Shown piece by piece: positions 1 through 5,775 of a stretch of DNA of 11,170 nucleotides (positions are counted from its first letter, which is position 1; every line of letters starts with the position of its first letter). The position numbers and the translations under genes are program-made. This DNA is from Actinomycetes bacterium (GTDB lineage Bacteria > Actinomycetota > Actinomycetes > Actinomycetales > Microbacteriaceae). Under the pieces are notes generated by a model. The model searched no databases and had not been told where the DNA came from. It was given only the letters and a program-made list of their open reading frames with translations. Location of the stretch: NCBI GenBank assembly GCA_023390155.1, contig JAEWDJ010000422.1:1-11170 (forward strand). The letters are read 5' to 3'.

Positions 1-28
1 CCTCGTGTGTCGAGCAGACGCTCTGCGA

Positions 29-1432
29 TCAGCTCACGTTCTCTGTGAAGTCGATGTCCTTCGTCTCCTTCGAGAGCAGGAGCGCGCCGAGCGTGAGCAG
101 GCCGGCGATCGACAGGTAGACGCCGACCCAGACGGTCGACCCGTGGCCCAGCGTCCACAGCCAGACCGCGATCGTCGGGGCGACCGCCGCGCCGAGCACG
201 CTGGAGAGGTTGTAGGCGATCGCGGAGCCGGTGTAGCGCACGTTGGTCGGGAACAGCTCGGGCAGTTCGGCGCCCATCGGGCCGAAGGTCAGGCCCATCA
301 GCGTGAAGCCGACGATGAGCAGCGCCATCGTGCCGACGATCCCGCCGGCGAACAGCGGGACGAACAGCAGGCCGAACACGATGATGCCGAGCGTCACCCA
401 GATCAGCGTCTTGCGGCGCCCGAAGCGCTCCGCCAGCGGGCCTGCGACCAGGGTGAAGATGCCGAAGAACACCACGCCGATGATGAGCATGACGAGGAAG
501 TCGTTGCGGGAGTAGCCGAGGCCGGGGACGAACGCCGCCGGATCGAACGCCTTGCCCGCCTTCTCCGCCGTGGCCTTCGCGACGTCGGCGCTCGCCGCGG
601 TCGTGCCGTAGGTCAGCGTGAACGCCGTCATCAGGTAGAACAGCACGTACGTCGCCAGCATGATGAACGTGCCGAGCACGATCTGCCACCAGCTGGTCTT
701 GAAGACGCGGGCGAGCGGGAGCTTGGCCACCTCGCCGTCGTCGACGACCTTCTGGAACGCCGGGGTCTCGACGAGCTTCAGGCGCACGTACAGGCCGACG
801 ATCACGAGCACGGCGCTGAGCAGGAACGGCACCCGCCAGCCCCAGGCGGCGAACTGCTCCGCGGTCATCGACAGGCTCAGGATGAGGAACAGCACGTTGG
901 CGACGATGAAGCCGATCGGCGCGCCGAGCTGCGGGAAGGTGCCGTAGATCGCGCGCTTGCCCGCCGGGGCGTTCTCCGTGGCCAGCAGGGCCGCGCCGCT
1001 CCACTCGCCGCCGAGACCGAGGCCCTGGCAGAAGCGCATCACGACGAGGAGGAAGGGCGCCCAGAACTCCCAGCCGGGGGTCTGCGCCGTGGGCAGGCAG
1101 CCGATGAGGACGGTCGCGATTCCCATCGTCAGCAGCGAGCCGACGAGCGTGCCCTTGCGGCCGATCCGGTCGCCGAAGTGGCCGAACAGGATGGAGCCGA
1201 CCGGGCGCGCGATGAACGCGACGCCGAAGACGGCGAACGACGACAGCAGTGCGGCGGTCGGGTCCTCGCTGGTGAAGAACAGCGCGGGGAAGACCAGGAC
1301 GGCCGCGGTCGCGTAGACGTAGAAGTCGTAGAACTCGATCGACGTGCCGATGAGGCTGGCGAGGATGACGCGGCCGCGGGTGTTCGCGGGCGCGGGGGAC
1401 GGGGTGGGATTGACGGAGGCCGTCGTAGACAT
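29..1432 (-). CDS. MHS-family (metabolite:H+ symporter) MFS permease
   Basis: This 467-residue inner-membrane transporter most likely takes up a small organic acid or zwitterion together with protons. The sequence shows the MHS signature in helix 1 (IEFYDFYVY, residues 32-40). It has the MFS loop 2-3 motif GHFGDRIGRK (84-93), the RFCQGLGLGGEWSGA segment typical of MHS carriers (133-147) and the loop 8-9 motif GPLAERFGRRK (331-341). The conserved ELPELFPTNVRYTG stretch lies at 389-402. Length and about 12 hydrophobic segments fit the family, which includes ProP, ShiA and KgtP. A hydrophilic stretch at about 278-305 between two helices looks longer than in those classic members. The ATG was chosen because family homology starts soon after it; the ribosome binding site is weak. 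No neighbour reveals the substrate, so I name none. It is divergent from the DUF2269-like gene, with a palindrome in the shared gap. Confidence 0.93.
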   Translation of the reverse strand: MSTTASVNPTPSPAPANTRGRVILASLIGTSIEFYDFYVYATAAVLVFPALFFTSEDPTAALLSSFAVFGVAFIARPVGSILFGHFGDRIGRKGTLVGSLLTMGIATVLIGCLPTAQTPGWEFWAPFLLVVMRFCQGLGLGGEWSGAALLATENAPAGKRAIYGTFPQLGAPIGFIVANVLFLILSLSMTAEQFAAWGWRVPFLLSAVLVIVGLYVRLKLVETPAFQKVVDDGEVAKLPLARVFKTSWWQIVLGTFIMLATYVLFYLMTAFTLTYGTTAASADVAKATAEKAGKAFDPAAFVPGLGYSRNDFLVMLIIGVVFFGIFTLVAGPLAERFGRRKTLIWVTLGIIVFGLLFVPLFAGGIVGTMALLIVGFTLMGLTFGPMGAELPELFPTNVRYTGSAIAYNLSSVLGAAVAPTIAVWLWTLGHGSTVWVGVYLSIAGLLTLGALLLSKETKDIDFTENVS

Positions 1433-1518
1433 GCGTGGAGTACTTCCGAGACGGGAGGCGAGACCGCGAGAAGGCGTGCCGGCGTCGATCGGGCGTCGGA
1501 GCTGGTGAGGCGGGGAAC

Positions 1519-1545
1519 AGGGTGCAAGCGCTTGTGGCGCACCCT
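1519..1545. promoter_or_regulatory. LacI-type palindrome nested in a larger inverted repeat
   Basis: The core CAAGCGCTTG (1525-1534) is a perfect 10-bp palindrome. With flanks, TGCAAGCGCTTGTG (1523-1536) matches 12 of 14 positions of a symmetrical LacI/CcpA-like operator with a central CG. Around it, AGGGTGC (1519-1525) is repeated inverted as GCACCCT (1539-1545). It sits in the gap between the divergent permease and DUF2269-like genes, 15 bp upstream of a -10-like TATGCT at 1552-1557. It is probably an operator for one or both genes. The cognate regulator is not in this window. Confidence 0.5.
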
Positions 1546-1551
1546 CCAGCT

Positions 1552-1557
1552 TATGCT
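1552..1557 (+). promoter_or_regulatory. Possible -10 element for the DUF2269-like gene
   Basis: TATGCT fits the TAnnnT pattern and lies about 45 nt upstream of the ATG at 1602. No convincing -35 hexamer is present; the expected position overlaps the right arm of the palindrome centred near 1529. The assignment rests on pattern only. Confidence 0.3.
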
Positions 1558-1601
1558 CGCCCGGGCGGGCGCACGAATCCGCCCGTCGCTAGGCTGGGCG
1601 C

Positions 1602-2030
1602 ATGGATACTCTGCTCAACGTGCTGCACGTGGTCTCCGCCGTCTTCATCGTCGGGCCGATGGCGATCCTCCCGATGACCGCGATGCGCGCCGTGCGCGCC
1701 GGCAACGCGGGACAGGTGCAGGTCCTCGCCAAGTCGACCAACCTGATCTCGCTGCTGTCGCTGCTCGTCATCGTCTTCGGTTTCGGCGCGATGAGCCTGG
1801 CCGACAAGAAGTACGAGCTGAGCGTGACGACGCCGTGGATCCTGTGGTCGATCATCCTGTACGCGATCGCGCTCGCCCTCACGCTCTTCCTCGTGGTGCC
1901 GACGATGCGGCGGGCCGCCGAGGCCATCGAAGGCGGCACCGTGTCGAAGTACCCGGCCATCGCGGCCGGTTCCGGCGTCGCGAGCCTGCTGCTCGTCGCC
2001 GTGGTGGTGCTGATGGTCTGGAAGCCGTAG
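1602..2030 (+). CDS. DUF2269-like small integral membrane protein
   Basis: This 142-residue protein has four predicted membrane helices, at about residues 5-26, 47-66, 79-100 and 118-140. The start LNVLHVVSAVFIVGP, with a histidine in helix 1, resembles DUF2269 family proteins, and the length is typical for them. A positively charged loop (MRAVRAGNAG, 28-37) follows helix 1. No catalytic motif or signal peptide beyond helix 1 is visible. The function of the family is not established, so I assign none. The ATG is the only reasonable start, and the Shine-Dalgarno sequence before it (AGGCTGGG) is weak. It stands alone, divergent from the permease and convergent with ribH. Its last codons form the left arm of a long hairpin. 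Confidence 0.8.
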   Translation: MDTLLNVLHVVSAVFIVGPMAILPMTAMRAVRAGNAGQVQVLAKSTNLISLLSLLVIVFGFGAMSLADKKYELSVTTPWILWSIILYAIALALTLFLVVPTMRRAAEAIEGGTVSKYPAIAAGSGVASLLLVAVVVLMVWKP

Positions 2031-2048
2031 CCCCCAGACCATCAGCGC
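2007..2048. terminator. Bidirectional hairpin between convergent DUF2269-like gene and ribH
   Basis: GCTGATGGTCTGG (2009-2021) and CCAGACCATCAGC (2034-2046) are perfect 13-bp inverted arms around a 12-nt loop. A T-G wobble and one more G-C pair extend the stem to 15 bp. The left arm lies in the last codons of the DUF2269-like gene, and the loop contains its TAG. The hairpin begins 19 nt past the ribH stop on the other strand. No T-run follows on either strand, which is usual for terminators of high-GC actinobacteria. The terminator role is inferred from position. Confidence 0.65.
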
Positions 2049-2067
2049 GGGCGCTCGGCCCGGTCGG

Positions 2068-2544
2068 TCAGGCGCGCAGCTCGCGCAGCGCGATCGCCGT
2101 GGCGAGGGCCGCGTGGGCGGCCTCCTCGCCCTTGTCCTCCTTGGAGCCGGGCAGGCCGGCGCGGTCGATGCCCTGCGCCTCGTCGTCCAGTGTGAGCACG
2201 CCGAACCCGACGGGCTTGCCCGTGTCGAGGGCCACGCGGGTGAGCCCGTCGGTGGCTGCGGCGGAGACGTACTCGAAGTGCGGGGTGCCACCGCGGATGA
2301 TGACGCCGAGCGCCACGACCGCGTCGGCGCCGGACTCCAGCGCCGCCTTGCTGACGACGGGGAGCTCGAAGCTGCCGGGCACGCGCACGAGCGACCAGTC
2401 GGCGCCCGACGCCTCGAGGGTGCGCTGCGCGCCGGCGATGAGGCCGTCGGTGATCTGCTCGTGCCAGGTGCCGGCGACGACCACGACCCGCAGGCCGGTC
2501 CCGTCGATCTTCGCCGCCGCGTCCGGGGCTCCTGCTCCGCTCAT
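2068..2544 (-). CDS. ribH: 6,7-dimethyl-8-ribityllumazine synthase
   Basis: RibH condenses 5-amino-6-ribitylamino-uracil with 3,4-dihydroxy-2-butanone 4-phosphate to give lumazine, the penultimate step of riboflavin synthesis. It is a cytosolic protein that usually forms pentamers or icosahedral shells. The 158 residues match the family length. Visible motifs are AGTWHEQITDGLIAGA (24-39), the substrate-binding VRVPGSFELP (53-62), VIIRGGTPHFEYVS (81-94) with the catalytic-type His89, and GFGVLTLDDEAQ (113-124). The ATG overlaps the ribBA TGA as ATGA, which fixes the start and suggests translational coupling. It is the last gene of the rib operon and is followed by the hairpin shared with the convergent gene. 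Confidence 0.97.
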   Translation of the reverse strand: MSGAGAPDAAAKIDGTGLRVVVVAGTWHEQITDGLIAGAQRTLEASGADWSLVRVPGSFELPVVSKAALESGADAVVALGVIIRGGTPHFEYVSAAATDGLTRVALDTGKPVGFGVLTLDDEAQGIDRAGLPGSKEDKGEEAAHAALATAIALRELRA

Positions 2545-3839
2545 CGTGTGGTCCTCTCTGCTGCGATCGCAGCGGTGTCGTCGTCCAGCGGGAGCTGGTC
2601 GATGCTCCCGATCGCGTGACCCATCCGGTCGCGCTTGGTCTCCAGGTAGCCCTCGTTGAAGGCGCCGACGCCGACGACGAGCGGCACGCGCTCGGCCACG
2701 TCGATGCCGTGCTCCTCGAGCTGGCGCACCTTCTCGGGGTTGTTGGTCAGCAGGCGCACGGATTCGATGCCGAGGTCCTGCAGGATGGCCGTGGCCGCTC
2801 CGTAGTCGCGGGCGTCGATCGGCAGCCCCAGGGCGAGGTTGGCGTCGAGGGTGTCGAGGCCGTCCTCCTGCAGCTTGTAGGCGCGCAGCTTGTTGATGAG
2901 GCCGATCCCGCGCCCCTCGTGGCCACGCAGGTAGACGACGACGCCGCCGTCGCGCTGGATGGTGTCGAGCGCGGCGTCGAGCTGCGGGCCGCACTCGCAC
3001 TTCAGCGAGCCGAAGGCCTCCCCGGTCAGGCACTCCGAGTGGACGCGCACGAGCGTCCCCGTGGCCGACGGCTCCCCGGCCACGATCGCCACGTGGTCGG
3101 CGCCGGTCATCCGGTCGCGGTAGGCACGCATCCGGAACGGCCCGTGGGTCGTCGGCACGGTGGTCTCGACCTCGAAGATGACGCGCGAGGACTCCGGGAC
3201 GGGCGCCACGGATTCCAGCTGCTGATCGCAGTGGAACTCCTGGAGGTACGCGATGAGCGCCTCGATGGTGATCACGAGCACGCCCTCGCGCTCACCGAGC
3301 TCGATCAGCCCGGGCAGGCGCATCATCTCGCCGTCGTCCGCGACGATCTCGGCGATGGCGCCGACGGGGGTCATCCCGGCCAGCTTCAGGAGGTCGACGG
3401 CGGCCTCGGTGTGGCCGTCGCGCTCGCGCACGCCGCCCTCCACCGCGCGCAGCGGGAGGATGTGGCCCGGCCGGTGCAGGCTGGTGGGCTCCGAGCCCGA
3501 GTCGGCCAGCACGCGGAGCGTGTGCGCCCGGTCGGCGGCGCTGATGCCGGTCGACAGGCGGTCGGCGGCGTCGACGCTCACGGTGTAGTTCGTCCCGCGG
3601 GCGTCCTCGTTGGTCGCCACCATGACGGGCAGCTCGAGGCGGTCGGCGATCTCGTTCGTCATCGGGGCGCAGATGAAGCCCGACGAGTTCTTCACCGTCC
3701 AGGCGATCCACTCCTGGCTGGCGAGCTCGGCCGCGAGGACGACGTCGCCCTCGTTCTCCCGGCTCTCGTTGTCGACCACGATGACGGGCCGGCCGGCGCG
3801 CAGCTCGGCGAGGGCCTCCGGGATCGATGCCAGACTCAT
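2541..3839 (-). CDS. ribBA: Bifunctional DHBP synthase / GTP cyclohydrolase II
   Basis: This 432-residue fusion performs the first step of both riboflavin branches. The N-terminal RibB domain (about 1-200) turns ribulose 5-phosphate into 3,4-dihydroxy-2-butanone 4-phosphate. It shows RENEGD (27-32), GTNYTVSVDA (82-91), HRPGHILPL (122-130) and GHTEA (142-146). The C-terminal RibA domain (about 205-410) opens GTP. It has the three zinc cysteines C270, C281 and C283 (CLTGEAFGSLKCEC), GHEGRGIGL (306-314), DYG (345-347) and TNNPEK (365-370). Both active sites look intact. The frame stays open upstream to 4115, but the ATG at 3839 overlaps the ribE stop as ATGA, and family homology begins there. 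Translational coupling in the operon is likely. Confidence 0.97.
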   Translation of the reverse strand: MSLASIPEALAELRAGRPVIVVDNESRENEGDVVLAAELASQEWIAWTVKNSSGFICAPMTNEIADRLELPVMVATNEDARGTNYTVSVDAADRLSTGISAADRAHTLRVLADSGSEPTSLHRPGHILPLRAVEGGVRERDGHTEAAVDLLKLAGMTPVGAIAEIVADDGEMMRLPGLIELGEREGVLVITIEALIAYLQEFHCDQQLESVAPVPESSRVIFEVETTVPTTHGPFRMRAYRDRMTGADHVAIVAGEPSATGTLVRVHSECLTGEAFGSLKCECGPQLDAALDTIQRDGGVVVYLRGHEGRGIGLINKLRAYKLQEDGLDTLDANLALGLPIDARDYGAATAILQDLGIESVRLLTNNPEKVRQLEEHGIDVAERVPLVVGVGAFNEGYLETKRDRMGHAIGSIDQLPLDDDTAAIAAERTTR

Positions 3840-4462
3840 GACGCACTCCGTTCGTCGCGCTCGCCCAGTGCGAGCATGCGTTCCACGTGACGGGCGAGGA
3901 TGTCCGTCTCGATGTTCACCCGGTCGCCGGGCACCCGGTCGCCGAGGGTGGTGGCCGCGAGGGTCTCCGGGATGAGGGACACCTCGAACCAGCCGTCCTC
4001 GCGTCCGCCGCCGACCGCGCTCACGGTCAGGGAGACCCCGTCGATCGCGATGGAGCCCTTGCGCACGACGAGCGCCGCGTGCTCCGGGTCGAGGCTGAGG
4101 CGCACGACGCGCCACGCGCTCCCGTCGGTGACCGACAGCACGGTCGCCGTGCCGTCGATGTGACCCTGCACGATGTGGCCCCCGAGCCGGTCGCCGACCT
4201 GCGCGGCCCGTTCGAGGTTGACCCGCCGGCCGGGGGCGACGTCGTCGAGCGTGCTCATCGCGAGCGTCTCGGCCATGACGTCGGCGGTGAACGACTCCGC
4301 GTCCTGGCCGATGACGGTCAGGCAGACGCCGCTGACCGAGATGGAGTCGCCGTGCTTGGCGTCGCTGACCGCGATCGGTCCGCGCACCGTGATCCGCGCC
4401 GCGTCGGCGACACGGTCGACGGCGGTGATCTCGCCGAGCTCTTCGATGATTCCGGTGAACAT
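3836..4462 (-). CDS. ribE: Riboflavin synthase, alpha chain
   Basis: RibE dismutates two lumazine molecules into riboflavin and the pyrimidine that RibH reuses. The 208 residues carry the two tandem lumazine-binding barrels expected. The first starts with the family hallmark MFTGIIEELG (1-10) and contains SISVSGVCLTV (40-50). The second starts near GGHIVQGHIDG (94-104) and contains SIAIDGVSLTVSAV (137-150). The matching GVCLTV and GVSLTV repeats show the internal duplication. The C-terminal RVNIETDILARHVERM (181-196) is also typical. The start codon comes one base after the ribD TGA, and the stop overlaps the ribBA ATG. The gene is called ribE in Bacillus-style naming and ribC in some other systems. 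Confidence 0.96.
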   Translation of the reverse strand: MFTGIIEELGEITAVDRVADAARITVRGPIAVSDAKHGDSISVSGVCLTVIGQDAESFTADVMAETLAMSTLDDVAPGRRVNLERAAQVGDRLGGHIVQGHIDGTATVLSVTDGSAWRVVRLSLDPEHAALVVRKGSIAIDGVSLTVSAVGGGREDGWFEVSLIPETLAATTLGDRVPGDRVNIETDILARHVERMLALGERDERSAS

Positions 4463-4463
4463 G

Positions 4464-5504
4464 TCAGCCTTCCTGGGCGGCGTCGGGGGAGGTGGAGGGG
4501 GAGGCGGGGACCGCGCGCACGTAGAGGTCGCCGCCGAGCTGTTCGACGGCGAGGATGCGCAGCCGACGCTGCTCGCCGATGGTGTCGACGCCGATCTCGC
4601 CGAGGGCCAGGCGGGGTCCGCCGATGAGCGTGGGGGCGAGGTAGATGGCGTACTCGTCGACCAGGCCCGCGGCGACGAACGCGCTCGCGAGCGTCGGGCC
4701 GCCCTCGACGTAGACGCGGCGGAAGCCGCGCTGGTGCAGGTCGGCGACGACGGCGTGGAGGTCGTGCGTCCCCTCGAAGATCACGGGGCGCGGGTGCCGG
4801 AAGACGGCCGCGTCGTTCGGGACGGCGCGGGTGCCCACGACGATCGGCGTCGGCTGCTCGGCCAGGAGCTCGCCGGCGTCGCCCCGGGCGGTGAGGCTCG
4901 GGTCGTCCGCCAGCACCGTCCCGGTGCCCACCACGATCGCATCGGAGGCTTCGCGCTGCTCGTGCACGCGCTGGCGCGCCGCCGTGCCGGTGATCCATTT
5001 GCTGGTGCCGTCGACCGCGGCCGCGCGGCCGTCCAGGCTGCTGGCCCACTTGACCGTGATGTGCGGCCGCCCGAGACGGGCGGCGGTCAGCCAATCGCCC
5101 AGGAAGTCCTCGGCCTCGGCCGCCAGGACGCCACCGGTCACCACGACGCCGGCCTCTCGCAGGCGCTCGGCGCCCCCGCCGGAGTTGCGTCCCGGGTCGT
5201 CGACCGCGTACACGACCTCGGCGACGCCGGCGGCGATCAGGGCCTCCGAGCACGGCCCGGTCAGGCCCCAGTGGTTGCACGGCTCGAGGGTCACGACGGC
5301 CGTCGCGCCGCGGGCGCCGCCGTCGGGGAGCTTGCTCAGCGCGTCCACCTCGGCGTGCGGGGTGCCGGCGCCGCGGTGCCAGCCCTCGGCGAGGACGCTG
5401 CCGTCGGCGGCGAGGATCACGCAGCCCACGCGCGGGTTCACGCCGGTGGCCGGGCCGTTCGCGGCCAGCTCGAGCGCGGTGCGCATCGCTGCTTCCCGGG
5501 TCAT
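4464..5504 (-). CDS. ribD: Bifunctional riboflavin deaminase/reductase
   Basis: RibD carries out the second and third steps of the GTP branch, pyrimidine deamination and then NADPH-dependent side-chain reduction. The 346 residues hold both domains. The N-terminal CDA-like deaminase (about 1-145) has NPRVG (23-27), the zinc/proton-shuttle HAE (50-52) and the zinc pair in PCNHWGLTGPC (C76, C85). The reductase (about 147-335) has VKWASSLDGR (151-160), GTSKWITG (166-173), GTVLADDPSLT (195-205) and YVEGGPTLASAF (265-276). It is the first gene of the rib operon, downstream of an FMN riboswitch. The Shine-Dalgarno sequence at the first ATG is poor, while the ATG at residue 7 has GGGAAG upstream. I keep the first ATG because the region from about residue 4 is conserved. 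Confidence 0.96.
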   Translation of the reverse strand: MTREAAMRTALELAANGPATGVNPRVGCVILAADGSVLAEGWHRGAGTPHAEVDALSKLPDGGARGATAVVTLEPCNHWGLTGPCSEALIAAGVAEVVYAVDDPGRNSGGGAERLREAGVVVTGGVLAAEAEDFLGDWLTAARLGRPHITVKWASSLDGRAAAVDGTSKWITGTAARQRVHEQREASDAIVVGTGTVLADDPSLTARGDAGELLAEQPTPIVVGTRAVPNDAAVFRHPRPVIFEGTHDLHAVVADLHQRGFRRVYVEGGPTLASAFVAAGLVDEYAIYLAPTLIGGPRLALGEIGVDTIGEQRRLRILAVEQLGGDLYVRAVPASPSTSPDAAQEG

Positions 5505-5511
5505 CAGGTCT

Positions 5512-5536
5512 CGTCCCGTCTGTCGAGGATCGGACG
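5512..5536 (-). promoter_or_regulatory. Possible hairpin over the ribD ribosome binding region
   Basis: On the minus strand, CGTCC (5536-5532) can pair with GGACG (5516-5512) a few nucleotides upstream of the ribD ATG. The second arm lies in the only purine-rich stretch there (GGGACGAGA). This could hide the ribosome binding region as the output of the riboswitch. The stem is short, so this is tentative. Confidence 0.25.
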
Positions 5537-5540
5537 TGTC

Positions 5541-5549
5541 CCGGGGTCG
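5541..5549 (-). promoter_or_regulatory. Anti-aptamer segment of the FMN riboswitch expression platform
   Basis: On the minus strand this reads CGACCCCGG, the exact reverse complement of the aptamer 5' segment CCGGGGTCG at 5728-5720. Nine consecutive pairs, eight of them G-C, plus a flanking wobble could compete with aptamer folding. Between the two lies a separate 6-bp hairpin (CGGCCG, GTGA loop, CGGCCG; 5574-5559). No U-run follows, so control of ribD translation or Rho-dependent termination is more likely than an intrinsic terminator. The pairing is seen in the sequence; the switching role is inferred. Confidence 0.45.
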
Positions 5550-5580
5550 CGCGGGCGCCGGCCGTCACCGGCCGTCGCTT

Positions 5581-5734
5581 CGTGCTGCCTCCCATCCGGA
5601 CTGAGCGTGCGGGCTCTCGCCTGCACGCATTACCGTCGGTGCCGGAATTCCACCGGCTCAGCAGGAGGCGTTCGCACGCCGCCCGCTCGCGGACTATGAC
5701 CGCCGGTTCGGACTCTCACCGACCCCGGAGCACG
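5581..5734 (-). ncRNA. FMN riboswitch (RFN element)
   Basis: Read on the minus strand, the leader matches the conserved RFN aptamer in order: CGGGGTCGGTGAGAGTCCG, ACCGGCGGTCATAGTCCGCG, CTGAGCCGGTGGAATTCCGG, CACCGACGGTAATGC and AGTCCGGATGGGAGGCAGC. The closing stem P1 is CGTGCT (5734-5729) with AGCACG (5586-5581). Variable arms form the usual hairpins, such as GCGTGC with GCACGC around GGC-GAGA-GCC. The aptamer binds FMN and lowers expression of the operon behind it, here ribD-ribE-ribBA-ribH. About 76 nt separate the aptamer from the ribD ATG. Confidence 0.97.
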
Positions 5735-5748
5735 TTGTTCTGTTGTCG

Positions 5749-5754
5749 AGTGTA
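5749..5754 (-). promoter_or_regulatory. Possible -10 element of the rib operon promoter
   Basis: TACACT on the minus strand fits TAnnnT and would start transcription near 5742, just before the aptamer 5' end at 5734. No good -35 hexamer is found at 16-18 bp. The upstream regulator gene ends only about 22 bp away with no evident terminator, so read-through from it is also possible. Confidence 0.45.
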
Positions 5755-5775
5755 GTCAACGTGCTTCCGGCCGGA

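Noticed and set aside
14..26. GCAGA/TCTGC inverted repeat after the permease stop as a terminator.
   Set aside because: Only five pairs with a three-base loop and no T-run; too weak to call, and the window edge cuts off the context.
5..2659. Long plus-strand open frame (884 codons) antisense to the permease and running through ribH.
   Set aside because: It is full of Arg, Asp, Glu, Ala and Gly in the pattern produced by the antisense of GC-rich genes. It runs through three convincing genes, matches no family and has no credible start.
2616..3890. 424-codon plus-strand frame opposite ribBA.
   Set aside because: Shadow of a gene with both catalytic domains intact on the minus strand; composition is antisense-like.
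4173..5699. 508-codon plus-strand frame opposite ribE, ribD and the riboswitch.
   Set aside because: It passes through a confident riboswitch aptamer and two confident enzymes, so it is an artefact of high GC.
5754..5759. TTGACT on the minus strand as a -35 box for the rib operon.
   Set aside because: The matching -10 position would fall inside the aptamer (AACGTG) and does not fit; TACACT next to it is a better -10.
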